Shown here piece by piece: positions 7,778-15,747 of a stretch of DNA of 38,389 bases. Source of the stretch: a virus; IMG/VR virus record IMGVR_UViG_3300043540_000364, positions 1 to 38,389 of that record, one strand, 5' to 3'. A program made the position numbers and the translations under genes. Numbering within the stretch: position 1 is the stretch's first letter; every line of letters begins with the position of its first letter. A model generated the notes under the pieces. That model ran no database searches. It worked only from the letters and a program-made list of their open reading frames with translations, and was not told the origin of the DNA.

Positions 7778-8131
7778 ATGGGAGCCTTAACTGCTGACGA
7801 TGTGACTGTGACCGTCTTGGCCAAGGATTTCACTTCCTTCGGGAAGCTGAATCTTTGCACCATCAAGTTTGGCGATGGGGTGAAAACCTATCCTGCGGAT
7901 GGGATTCCCCTGCCTGTTATTGGCAAATTCGGCCTGCATAAGGCCCTTTCTGCCTTGCAGGTCGTCTCCAAAGGCGGGGCCAAATACGATTACGACTTCG
8001 ACAAGGCCCACCACAAACTGGTCATGAATTACTTCGACTATAACAATGCAAACGACGGGCCCATGATCGAAGTGCCCAACACCGTCGCCCCGGCAGAGAC
8101 CACTCTGACGGTCCTGGCTTACGGGGAGTAA
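7778..8131 (+). CDS. Small structural protein, unknown
   Basis: This is a 117-residue protein. The start at ATG 7778 is preferred because GAGGAGAAAGG lies immediately upstream. An in-frame TTG at 7748 falls inside the terminator hairpin and is unlikely. The sequence looks like a small beta-rich domain, with alternating Val/Thr strands at both ends and a central KYDYDFDKAHHKLVMNYFDY segment. The regular spacing and Val/Pro-rich end resemble small phage virion proteins, but I cannot name a family. It is followed three bases later by another small gene and is probably cotranslated with it. Confidence 0.65.
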   Translation: MGALTADDVTVTVLAKDFTSFGKLNLCTIKFGDGVKTYPADGIPLPVIGKFGLHKALSALQVVSKGGAKYDYDFDKAHHKLVMNYFDYNNANDGPMIEVPNTVAPAETTLTVLAYGE

Positions 8132-8134
8132 TTT

Positions 8135-8662
8135 ATGGGTCAGAAACTTTTCACCAAATCCTATGGCGAGATCGAGGTCGAGTGCAGTTGGGTGGAAGGC
8201 CCTCACCACTTGGCACGCCTGACCAATGGCGCCTATGTCCACATCACCGGCCTGCCGGTCAACTCCAAGTCTGAACTCCGGGCCGTCCTCACCGGGGAAG
8301 ACCTGGAAAAGGCCCTGGATTGGTTCGACCATCGCCACGACGGGAAGGAGCAGGTCTTCAAGCGCGTCATGTTCGACGCCGACGGGGCCCCGATCTTTGA
8401 GGATGGGACTCCCGTGGAGAGTCCTTCCGATCTGGTCCAGGCCCTCAAGCCCGGCCCGGTTCTAGATGCGGCGCTGATGGCTCTCAGCAAGAAGCTGGAA
8501 GAGAAGCGCAGAGCGGAGAACTTGGCTCAGAAGGAAGCCGGTTCGGTGGCCAAAGGCATGAAGGCCAGGAAACTGGCCGGCCCGAAGAAGCCGCCCCAGG
8601 CGGTGACAGCCAAAACCCCGGCGCCGCCTTCAGATAAAGAGGCGGTCTCCATCACGGTATAA
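8135..8662 (+). CDS. Small unknown protein with basic disordered tail
   Basis: This is a 175-residue protein starting at ATG 8135, with GGGGAG upstream. Residues 1-110 look folded (mixed strands, then an EDLEKALDWFDHR helix). Residues ~115-175 are a Lys/Ala/Pro-rich tail that is probably disordered or coiled. There is no membrane segment or catalytic motif. It lies between capsid and neck genes, where assembly chaperones and head-completion factors are often found, but no homology supports either role. Confidence 0.65.
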   Translation: MGQKLFTKSYGEIEVECSWVEGPHHLARLTNGAYVHITGLPVNSKSELRAVLTGEDLEKALDWFDHRHDGKEQVFKRVMFDADGAPIFEDGTPVESPSDLVQALKPGPVLDAALMALSKKLEEKRRAENLAQKEAGSVAKGMKARKLAGPKKPPQAVTAKTPAPPSDKEAVSITV

Positions 8663-8665
8663 AAA

Positions 8666-8821
8666 ATGGCCGATGAAACCGAATACCTGGTGATCTGTGG
8701 GAACCCTAAATGCCGGTTGGTCTATCGGCCTGACCCGGCCATCTACCAGGAACCGCAGCAATATTGTCCCAGGTGCGGATTTGATCAAAGTCAGGCTGGA
8801 AACTGGAAGAAACGAGAGTGA
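8666..8821 (+). CDS. Zinc-ribbon microprotein
   Basis: This is a 51-residue ORF starting at ATG 8666, three bases after the previous stop, and ending at TGA 8819-8821. It has a C11-x4-C16 knuckle and a C34-x2-C37 knuckle followed by GF, the usual spacing of a small treble-clef or rubredoxin-like zinc ribbon. The upstream AT-rich run has no clear Shine-Dalgarno sequence, so translation may be coupled to the previous gene. Such microproteins are common between phage structural genes and have no assigned role. The four conserved-pattern cysteines make a chance ORF unlikely. Confidence 0.65.
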   Translation: MADETEYLVICGNPKCRLVYRPDPAIYQEPQQYCPRCGFDQSQAGNWKKRE

Positions 8822-8837
8822 TAAGGAGCCCTCCTTA
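8822..8837 (+). repeat. Palindromic Shine-Dalgarno-like hairpin
   Basis: TAAGGAG (8822-8828) and CTCCTTA (8831-8837) are perfect 7-base arms separated by CC. The left arm contains a consensus Shine-Dalgarno core, but no start codon lies at a usable distance. The 82-base gap before the next gene holds nothing else I recognise. It may be the relic of a ribosome site or a small RNA structure. Confidence 0.3.
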
Positions 8838-8903
8838 CCACATTGGACCAACCCTATTCGTTTTTGAGGGCTACTCTCAACAGGTGATGGGAGGCGGTAG
8901 AGA

Positions 8904-9590
8904 ATGAATTTATCTGAGTTGCGGGATGAACTCAAGCTCATAGTCCAGGACGCTTCTCTTGAAGGCTATTACAATACCTGGATTAACGATTCCATTGCCT
9001 CTTTGGCCCAGGAATTCGACTTCCCCGCCCTCAGAAGTCTCGACCCCTTCCCTTTTTCGGTGGTCAATACGGCCTGGTATCGTGAGGCCCCCGAATCATT
9101 TATGAAGAAGCTCCTCCGCTGCTACAACTCGGCGGGTTCCCAGGTAAAGGTTCTGGATCGGCTGGAGCAGCTTGACTACAAGGATTGGGACCATGGCCAG
9201 ACCGGAACCAATATAACGCACATCTGCGCCTTTGAGCACGGCGGCAAGAAATACTTCGGTTACTTTCCCAAGGCGACTGAGACCATCAAAGTGTGGTTCT
9301 ACGAGGCCCCGGCTCGCCTGGAAAAGGACAGCGACGTTCCCGATTTCTGCCCCCCGCAATTCCATAGCGACGTCATCCTGCCCCGCATCATCGTCAAGAA
9401 CTTCGAACTCTTGCAGGACATGGTGAAAGAGGCGCCCTATAGCAGCCTGGGTTACTGGCTGCAACGGCAGCGCGCCGGACTCTATGGGTCCGGGGGCACA
9501 GGGGAAATTGGCCTCATCAACTATCTGGCCAAACAACGGGGTATCCGCCGACATGGGGGCCGGGACCCATTGTTCAGCGGTGGGTATTAG
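8904..9590 (+). CDS. Head-tail adaptor (neck) protein candidate
   Basis: This is a 228-residue protein with a GGGAGG site before ATG 8904. The N-terminus, MNLSELRDELKLIVQD followed by a helix with YYNTWINDSIASLAQEF, fits the pattern of phage head-to-tail adaptor proteins: a short helix pair with a conserved W-I-N. A mixed C-terminal half includes VKVWFYEAPARL-like strands. The gene lies after the capsid module and directly before the stopper/hub candidate, exactly where podoviruses encode the ring that docks onto the portal. The adaptor role is inferred from the helical pattern and order; other neck roles are possible. Confidence 0.65.
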   Translation: MNLSELRDELKLIVQDASLEGYYNTWINDSIASLAQEFDFPALRSLDPFPFSVVNTAWYREAPESFMKKLLRCYNSAGSQVKVLDRLEQLDYKDWDHGQTGTNITHICAFEHGGKKYFGYFPKATETIKVWFYEAPARLEKDSDVPDFCPPQFHSDVILPRIIVKNFELLQDMVKEAPYSSLGYWLQRQRAGLYGSGGTGEIGLINYLAKQRGIRRHGGRDPLFSGGY

Positions 9591-9591
9591 G

Positions 9592-10887
9592 ATGCGAGAA
9601 CTTACCGTCAACGGTTTCAGAGGCATGAACAACCTACCGAGTCCCCCTTCTGAGTGGGTGGACAAGGAGCGCCGCCTGACGCCGCAATATGTGGTCAATG
9701 CGGACCTGACCGACAAGGGGGCGATCCTCAAACGCCGGGGTTACCGGAAGGTCCTGGATTTGGTGGACCCGCATTCTCTCTGGGCGGGCTCCATCATGCT
9801 GTGTGTGGCGAATGGGGAGGAGCACCCTGTAGCACTCCACCTCGTTACGGAGCAGAGTGCTCAGGAGTTGTGCGGCGTGGACGGCCCCAGAGCCCGGGTC
9901 ACCTATGAAGAGGTGGACGGCAAGGTCTTCATGTCCAACCCTTACTGGAACCAGGTTCTTGACATTGAAAGCCTAAAAACCTCCGCGTGGGGCGTTCCCA
10001 ACCCCCCCCCGCCGAGCGTTTCCATGACGGCGGGTAATATCCCTCCGGGTATCTATCTTTTGGCCTTTACGAAGATTTTGAACGGTGTGAGGGGAGGCAA
10101 CGGCCCGGTTTTGCAAGTCATCATCGAGGGCATGGCCCAAGGAATCCGGTTGAACAACCTGGCCTCAGATTATGAGGTCTGGATTACTCACCCGAACGGC
10201 GGGAAGCTCTTCAAGGCCGAAGTTTCCGGCGGCGGCGTTATCACCGGCGAGGCTCCCCTGACTATCCCCTTGGATACCTTTGGGGCCGAACCGGCACCCC
10301 GATTTACCCACTTCTGCTTCAAATTCGGCCGCATGTGGGGCTGCCTGGGTAAGTACGTCTATTACTCGGAGCCCCATTCCTATGAAGTCTTCCGGAGGCG
10401 GCTGCCCTTTCTCGAAGACCTGGTGATGATAGCCCCGGTAGCGAACGGCCTTTTTGTCAGCAGCCTCAAATCCACCTGGATTCTGGCCGGCCATGATCCC
10501 GGCAAGATGAGCGTGGACCATATCGGCGACGGGGCTGTGCCTGGCACCCTGACCTACCACCAGGTTGAGAGCGGCGGTTATGAGATCAGCCGCAAGCTCT
10601 CCCAGCTTCCTTCTCCGGTGTGGATGGGGCCCAGGGGGGTGGTGGTGGGAACCCACAACGGGCACTTGGTCCACTACACCGAGGCCCGTTTGAAAGTAGT
10701 CTCCCGGCAGAGCGGGGCCGCCCTCTCTTTGAGCAGGGACGGAATGCCCCAACTCTTATTCGCTCTCTGGGGAGCTTCCCAGCAGAAGGATAGCGACCTG
10801 GAGTTCATATTTACCAACAACCGGCTTTATGTGCCGGAACCCGTCAGAGTCATCGGCTCTGGGGGAATCATTTTTGGAGGGGAATAA
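9592..10887 (+). CDS. Tail stopper/hub protein, P22 gp10-like
   Basis: This 431-residue protein starts at ATG 9592, one base after the previous stop. The open frame extends upstream to 9484 but without support. The N-terminus has a FRGMNNLPSP-type motif, then NADLTDKGAILKRRGYRK, the typical start of P22 gp10-type phage stabilisation proteins. The body is rich in Gly-turn-strand units with recurring GL/G.V blocks, compatible with a beta-propeller-like fold. These proteins close the neck below the adaptor and hold the packaged DNA. The family call is from pattern and position; I give it as likely, not certain. Confidence 0.7.
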   Translation: MRELTVNGFRGMNNLPSPPSEWVDKERRLTPQYVVNADLTDKGAILKRRGYRKVLDLVDPHSLWAGSIMLCVANGEEHPVALHLVTEQSAQELCGVDGPRARVTYEEVDGKVFMSNPYWNQVLDIESLKTSAWGVPNPPPPSVSMTAGNIPPGIYLLAFTKILNGVRGGNGPVLQVIIEGMAQGIRLNNLASDYEVWITHPNGGKLFKAEVSGGGVITGEAPLTIPLDTFGAEPAPRFTHFCFKFGRMWGCLGKYVYYSEPHSYEVFRRRLPFLEDLVMIAPVANGLFVSSLKSTWILAGHDPGKMSVDHIGDGAVPGTLTYHQVESGGYEISRKLSQLPSPVWMGPRGVVVGTHNGHLVHYTEARLKVVSRQSGAALSLSRDGMPQLLFALWGASQQKDSDLEFIFTNNRLYVPEPVRVIGSGGIIFGGE

Positions 10888-10888
10888 C

Positions 10889-11590
10889 GTGCTCTACGTC
10901 CCGAATGTCGGCGAAATGGCGATGCTCCGGCAGTTACTGGCCACCATGGAAATTCAGTTGGGCTTGTATAAGAACCAGGTGGTGCCCGACGGCAATACCG
11001 TCATGAACACCCTGGTTGAACTTCCCACGGGCGGGGGGCGGGCCTATGTACCCAAGACCCTGAAAAACGAGATCGTCGAGAGCGCCCTGACCGCCGACAA
11101 GTGGTATCTGTCCCTCAATTCTCAGGGGAAGGCCGAGGGGCAATACAGCGATGCGGCGCAATCCTGGATTATGAACGCAGCCGACATCGCCGACGGCAAC
11201 ACTATTTACGGCGCCTTCGGCTATGTCTGGGTTCTGCCCTTTGACCATGGTCTGGCTGCCGGGCCGATCAAGGTTGGCGATACGGTGACCGGGGCCGGGG
11301 GCGGCCAGGGCGTAGTGACCGGCGTTCAGCTTATCTCGGGCTCCTGGGCCGGCGGCGACGCTGCAGGTTACCTCTTCCTCAAGACCAAATCGGGAACCTT
11401 CGTGAACGACGAGGCCTTAAGTGTGTCTGCGGTGCAAATGGCGACCGCCAACACCGGCGTCGAGAATGCCGGGGATGCCCACAAGAAGATCATCTTCATT
11501 GATGCTTTTAGCTCGGGCTATGCCATCGACACCGTGGGACTGACCATCGAATACACGCCGAAGATCTCTGCTTCTTCCGCTTCGGCGTAA
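10889..11590 (+). CDS. Tail protein with GLYKN domain, paralogue 1 with inserted domain
   Basis: This is a 233-residue protein starting at GTG 10889, with GGAGGGG upstream. It shares a domain with the genes at 13939 and 14346: IQLGLYKN near residue 30, a Gly-rich turn, an AAQSWIMNAA...YGAFGY segment, and a closing EYTPKI. Between the last two blocks (residues ~130-205) it carries a Gly-rich insertion with VGDTVTGAGGGQGVVTG that the paralogues lack. The core looks like a small beta domain. Repeated use of one fold in a tail module is typical of baseplate or fibre-attachment proteins. The paralogy is seen directly in the sequence; the role is inferred. Confidence 0.7.
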   Translation: MLYVPNVGEMAMLRQLLATMEIQLGLYKNQVVPDGNTVMNTLVELPTGGGRAYVPKTLKNEIVESALTADKWYLSLNSQGKAEGQYSDAAQSWIMNAADIADGNTIYGAFGYVWVLPFDHGLAAGPIKVGDTVTGAGGGQGVVTGVQLISGSWAGGDAAGYLFLKTKSGTFVNDEALSVSAVQMATANTGVENAGDAHKKIIFIDAFSSGYAIDTVGLTIEYTPKISASSASA

Positions 11591-11597
11591 CCGGGGG

Positions 11598-12542
11598 GTG
11601 AGGGTGAAGGTTCGCAAATTCGCTGATCGCAACTTCCGTATCGACCACGAGAACTTCGGGGAAGTGAATGAGGTCGTCTACGAGAAGTGCAAGATCAAGG
11701 GTTTCGGTCTGGAGAAGACCGACCCCCTCACCCTGGATGACACCATGAAGGTCGATTGGGGCGGGCAACTCTATGACAAGGTGCCCATTTTCTACCATTG
11801 CAAAGAGTCCTACTACATCAAGGATTCCGGCGTGTTGAACCCTGTCAATGAATCCTTGAAGTATGGAGCCCTGGCCTTTGGGCAGGACATGGACGTCAAG
11901 GTTATGGTGAAAGCCAACGTGCCGAAGTTCGTCATCGGCCATGGGGACAGCATCCCCCGGCGCTGCCTGAACTACGTCAAGATGGTGGTCCGGACCTATT
12001 CCTTTAACCCCAGCATCTTTTCCACCCAGCCCGGGGCCGAATCCACCCTGTATTGGCGGTTCGTCGAGCAGGATGTCGTGTGCGGCAGGAATGTGCCCTG
12101 CCATGACCCGGCGGGCAAAGACCTGAATTGCACCAAGAAGGCCCTTGTGCTCTGCGGGCACCGGGAACTCCAGTTCGGCACCATCGTTTACTACATCGGC
12201 GATTGGCTCATTGATCTCGGGCCGGTCATGCTCATTTTCATGGTTTATGCCGTCGGTATGCCAGGACCTGCAACCATGCAGATGTATGTCTGCGCTGCCC
12301 CTTATGACAAAGACCTCAGAGAGCGGACCATAGCCTTCGGCAAGGAGAAGGAAGCCCAAATCGCTGCAACGACAGGCAGCGGTCTTTTCGCATGGAGCCC
12401 TATACCGCAGGAAACCTTTTACCCGGGGTTCTACCAGCAAACCAAAATTCAGAAAGCATTGTGGGACCTCTTCGGAGGGTATAGCCCTGAACCGCCCCGT
12501 TGGATTTACACCGAAATCTATGCCCAGGACTGGAAGCTATGA
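11598..12542 (+). CDS. Unknown Cys-containing tail-region protein
   Basis: This is a 314-residue protein that could start at GTG 11598 or GTG 11604; the G-rich run before them serves both. It is mixed alpha/beta. Cysteines are concentrated in the middle, in a VVCGRNVPCHDP segment, a nearby NCTKKA, and LCGHREL, which could bind metal. A hydrophobic LGPVMLIFMVYAVGMPGP stretch (residues ~209-226) is too short and interrupted to be a confident membrane segment. The stop overlaps the subtilase gene as ATGA, so the two proteins are probably made together. No family was recognised; a partner or substrate of the protease is possible but only inferred. Confidence 0.65.
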   Translation: MRVKVRKFADRNFRIDHENFGEVNEVVYEKCKIKGFGLEKTDPLTLDDTMKVDWGGQLYDKVPIFYHCKESYYIKDSGVLNPVNESLKYGALAFGQDMDVKVMVKANVPKFVIGHGDSIPRRCLNYVKMVVRTYSFNPSIFSTQPGAESTLYWRFVEQDVVCGRNVPCHDPAGKDLNCTKKALVLCGHRELQFGTIVYYIGDWLIDLGPVMLIFMVYAVGMPGPATMQMYVCAAPYDKDLRERTIAFGKEKEAQIAATTGSGLFAWSPIPQETFYPGFYQQTKIQKALWDLFGGYSPEPPRWIYTEIYAQDWKL

Positions 12543-13930
12543 TTGAGCCCAAATCCACCGACCCATTAGGCTTTACCGATGCCCTGCGGGTCTTCCGGGA
12601 AACGGACCAGGAGCTCTATGAAGTTGTTGCCAGGAGCTTCAACGTCAAGGCCTGGAACCAGATGATGCGGACTGCCCGAGAGCACAAGCCGCACATCTAC
12701 CGGGGCATTGGCCGGGGGGTCCTGGCCCTCAAGAAGGGAAAGCATACCTCTGCCGGCAAGGATGTGCGCCAGGAACTCAGGAACATCGCCCGGGAACTGG
12801 TGAGCACTTACAAGTGCGACCGGGGGTTCGGTGACGTAGAAACGCCGAAACAGACGGTTACCGTGCGGCTGCGGCACTCCCAGGTCGTTACCGGCCTGCC
12901 CGCTGAGATTATGCAGTTGAATCACCGGCTGGCCCAGGACCACGGCGGCATCAATAAGTGGACCTTCGGATTTGATAACCGGATGTTCGTCACCGACATT
13001 CCCGAGGCCGAAATCGAACGGCTCCGGGCCCGGGACGAAGTGATGTCGGTCGAGGTTGAGCCTATCGCCCGCATCATGTCGAAAGAAATACCCCAATACG
13101 TCCCGAATGCGGTCAACACCGATTGGGGCGTAAGCCGCTGTTTTCCCGACAATGCCTGGGCGAGAGGCATTTATGGGAAAAATACTAAGCTCGCCATTCT
13201 CGACACCGGCATTAAGCAATCACATCCCGCCTTCTGGAAAAACGGGGAGACGCCTTACAAGGGCGGCTGGAACTTCGTGGCTTCAAGCGCCAATCCGGCT
13301 GATGACCATGACCATGGCACCTATTGCGCCGGCATCATCTGCCACCAGCACACCGGGTTGCCTGGCACCTACCGGGGCATTGCCCCGGGCATCGACCTCT
13401 ATATAGGAAAGGTCCTGGACGCCAAGGGCTCCGGGAGCTACGGCAATATCGCCGCCGGTATTGATTGGGCCAGGTCCATCGGGGTTGACGTCATTTCCAT
13501 GAGCCTGGGTGCCAGCCAGGGCACCACGGCGCTCCAGGCGGCCTGTGATGCGGCCTGGTATGCCGGGGTTGTGGTAGTGGCAGCGTCGGGTAACGAGAGT
13601 CAAGCAGATGCGGTGAGTTATCCGGGTAAATATCAGAGCGTTATTGCCGTAGCAGCGGCGGACTATGACGAGAACATCGCCAGCTTTTCCAACCAGGGGG
13701 CAGAGATTGAAGTTGCTGGCCCGGGCGTGGCAATCGTGGGGCCTTGGGCCGGCAACACCTATTCGGATTACCAGGTGACCAACTCTGGCGGCCTTTATAT
13801 GTGCGCTTCCGGCACGAGTGCGGCTTGTCCGCACGTGGCCGCTTGTGTGGGGCTCATGAAGTGCTGGTATCCGGCAGCCCTGAACACCGACCTCAGACAA
13901 TGGTTACGGGAGTATGCCCGTGACCTATAG
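12539..13930 (+). CDS. Subtilisin-like serine protease (S8) with prodomain
   Basis: This is a 463-residue protein starting at ATG 12539, overlapping the previous stop. The catalytic triad is clear: D222 in LAILDTGIKQSHP, H259 in DDHDHGTYCAGI and S427 in CASGTSAACPHVA, with oxyanion Asn N352 in VVVAASGNES. Residues ~104-176 have the pattern of an I9-type inhibitor prodomain, ending in SVEVEP as in bacterial subtilases. The first ~100 residues are helical and unrelated to the protease. There is no signal peptide, so it is not a secreted bacterial-type enzyme; inside a phage tail block it is more likely a virion or assembly protease. Substrates could be neighbouring tail proteins or host surface proteins. 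Gene position and coupling support a structural role. Confidence 0.92.
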   Translation: MIEPKSTDPLGFTDALRVFRETDQELYEVVARSFNVKAWNQMMRTAREHKPHIYRGIGRGVLALKKGKHTSAGKDVRQELRNIARELVSTYKCDRGFGDVETPKQTVTVRLRHSQVVTGLPAEIMQLNHRLAQDHGGINKWTFGFDNRMFVTDIPEAEIERLRARDEVMSVEVEPIARIMSKEIPQYVPNAVNTDWGVSRCFPDNAWARGIYGKNTKLAILDTGIKQSHPAFWKNGETPYKGGWNFVASSANPADDHDHGTYCAGIICHQHTGLPGTYRGIAPGIDLYIGKVLDAKGSGSYGNIAAGIDWARSIGVDVISMSLGASQGTTALQAACDAAWYAGVVVVAASGNESQADAVSYPGKYQSVIAVAAADYDENIASFSNQGAEIEVAGPGVAIVGPWAGNTYSDYQVTNSGGLYMCASGTSAACPHVAACVGLMKCWYPAALNTDLRQWLREYARDL

Positions 13931-13938
13931 GGGGAAGC

Positions 13939-14334
13939 ATGTCGGCCAAATGGCATGACCGGGGGGAGAATTGGGTGCTGGGCATCCTGCTCGGCAGCGT
14001 GTCCGTTTCCACCTACCTTTATATGGGCCTCTACAAAAACGCCGTCGAGCTTGAGGAAGGCGACGAACTTGCCAGCATCACCGAGCCCAGCGGTTATGGC
14101 TATGCCCGCAAACAATTACCCCGGGGGTCCTGGGCCATCACTGATGATGTGGCGACCTTCGCCCAGCAAACCTTTCTGGCTGCGGGCGGGCCCTGGGGCG
14201 ATATAACCGGCTATTTCATCACCACCACCGCTGACAATAGCGGCCTGCTGGTGGCGTCCGAGCATTTTACCAACGCCCTCGCTATCGCTGACGGCAAGGG
14301 CATCAAGATTACGCCGAAAATCACGGTGAAGTAA
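13939..14334 (+). CDS. Small tail protein, GLYKN-domain paralogue 2
   Basis: This is a 131-residue protein with a GGGGAAG site before ATG 13939. It has the same layout as its neighbour at 14346: a Trp near residue 5 followed by GENWVLGILLG, YMGLYKN, TEPSGYGYAR, FAQQTF, WGDITGYF and a final KITPKITVK. The two look like a tandem duplication. The fold is probably a compact beta domain with an exposed Trp/Gly surface. It lies between the subtilase and the lectin-like protein, which suggests a fibre or baseplate component. Its exact function is unknown. Confidence 0.7.
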   Translation: MSAKWHDRGENWVLGILLGSVSVSTYLYMGLYKNAVELEEGDELASITEPSGYGYARKQLPRGSWAITDDVATFAQQTFLAAGGPWGDITGYFITTTADNSGLLVASEHFTNALAIADGKGIKITPKITVK

Positions 14335-14345
14335 GGAGAATGGAC

Positions 14346-14744
14346 ATGCCGAATTGGTGCAACGACGGGGAAAACGAAATTCTCAACGTCTTCTTCAAGG
14401 GAACAAGTCGGCCCGCCTTTTACTTGGGTCTCTATTGCGCCCCCACCGTGGAGCCGTCAGAAGACGTCGCCCTCACGGCTCTGACGGAGCCCGCCGGAGG
14501 CGGCTACGCCCGGCTTCAGCTTCCGGATGCCGATTGGTCGGTGGTGGCTGATCTTGCCAGCCATGTTCAGAAAACCTTTTCCTGCTCTGGCGCCGCCTGG
14601 GGGAACGTCTATGGCTGGTTTATCTGCAACGCGGCCTCGGGCACCGTGGGCAAGGTCTATGCGGTGGGGAACTTTGCGGACGGTCCTTATAACGTCCCGG
14701 ATGGCGGGGCGGTGAAGGTGACGCCTAAGATAACCGCCGCCTAA
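14346..14744 (+). CDS. Small tail protein, GLYKN-domain paralogue 3
   Basis: This is a 132-residue protein. ATG 14346 is chosen over ATG 14340 because AGGAG (14334-14338) then has seven-base spacing, and because MPNW aligns with MSAKW of paralogue 2. Shared blocks are GENEILNVFFKG, FYLGLYC, TEPAGGGYAR, HVQKTF, WGNVYGWF and VKVTPKITAA. Compared with paralogue 2 it has gained several cysteines, including one in the GLYC position. It probably arose by tandem duplication and then diverged. It is presumed to be a tail or fibre component. Confidence 0.7.
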   Translation: MPNWCNDGENEILNVFFKGTSRPAFYLGLYCAPTVEPSEDVALTALTEPAGGGYARLQLPDADWSVVADLASHVQKTFSCSGAAWGNVYGWFICNAASGTVGKVYAVGNFADGPYNVPDGGAVKVTPKITAA

Positions 14745-14757
14745 GGAGGGAGGGGCC

Positions 14758-15738
14758 ATGGCCCGACTATTCATCGACGGTTTTGAACATGGGAACCTGG
14801 ACTTATGGGACTCCATTCTCAACCCTGCCAACGTCTCTGTTGATAGCGTCCTGAGCGGACGGGACGGTAATTATTGTCTTAGGTGCGACGCAAGTAACCA
14901 GACAGGGGTGTATAAAAACCTCCCCAGCAGGAGCGAGTTGTATGTGGCCCTGAAGATATATCCGAAAAACTCTGCGAGGGTTTTCAGGTTCTACAGCGGC
15001 ACCACTGCGCTTGGCTACCTTTGGCTTTCGGCTCTGGGCGGGCAGCTTCAGGCAAAGCGTGACGATGCCACTATTCTTGCCACAGGCACGGTCACCATCA
15101 ACGTCAACACCTGGTATCTCGTGGAGGTTCATTACAAGCCGGCTGATTCTGGGGGCATCTTTCAAGTCAAGGTTGACGGCGTTCTCGATATAGACTTTTC
15201 CGGCGACACCACTCCCGGGGGGGCCACCGTTGACCGGATTGCTGTGGGCACCGACAGCTTCAGTTTTGGTTTGGGGTACTACGACAACATCATCGTCGAT
15301 GACGCCGCCTGGATCGGCGACACCAGAATCCAGGCCATCAAGCCCTCAGCAGCCGGTAGTTCGGCCCAATGGGACCCTTCGGCGGGGGCGAATTGGGACT
15401 GCGTGAAAGAGGTCCCGCCTTCCGATACGGATTTCAACTCCACCGGGGCCGCCGAAGAGATAGACCTGTTTACCTTTGGCGACCTGACCGGCTCCATAGA
15501 ATCGGTCAAGTGCGTCCAAGTCCAGTCCCGGGCCAAATTCGAGGGCAATCCCACGGCGCAGAAGCTCCAGCTTGGGGTGCGCCAGGGCGGGGCCAATTAC
15601 TTTGGCGCCAGCAAAGACCTGACGACGGCTTTCAAGCAGCACTCTCAGATTTGGGAGCAGGACCCCGCCACCGCGGCCCCCTGGACGCCGGGCGGGGTGA
15701 ATAGTGCGGAGTTCGGCTACAAGGCTGTGACGACCTAA
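14758..15738 (+). CDS. Lectin-like (concanavalin A/LamG-type) tail fibre protein
   Basis: This is a 326-residue protein with a GGAGGGAGG site before ATG 14758. Residues ~1-190 follow a jelly-roll pattern seen in phage tail lectins: DGFEHGNLDLWDS at the start, alternating strands such as ELYVALKIYP and WYLVEVHYKP, then a VKVDG strand and GYYDNIIVDDAAW. The C-terminal ~130 residues are a second beta-rich domain. Such domains bind host glycans or act as fibre building blocks. It stands between the small paralogues and the repeat fibre. The fold is inferred from pattern, so the ligand is unknown. Confidence 0.7.
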   Translation: MARLFIDGFEHGNLDLWDSILNPANVSVDSVLSGRDGNYCLRCDASNQTGVYKNLPSRSELYVALKIYPKNSARVFRFYSGTTALGYLWLSALGGQLQAKRDDATILATGTVTINVNTWYLVEVHYKPADSGGIFQVKVDGVLDIDFSGDTTPGGATVDRIAVGTDSFSFGLGYYDNIIVDDAAWIGDTRIQAIKPSAAGSSAQWDPSAGANWDCVKEVPPSDTDFNSTGAAEEIDLFTFGDLTGSIESVKCVQVQSRAKFEGNPTAQKLQLGVRQGGANYFGASKDLTTAFKQHSQIWEQDPATAAPWTPGGVNSAEFGYKAVTT

Positions 15739-15747
15739 AGGAGTCTC

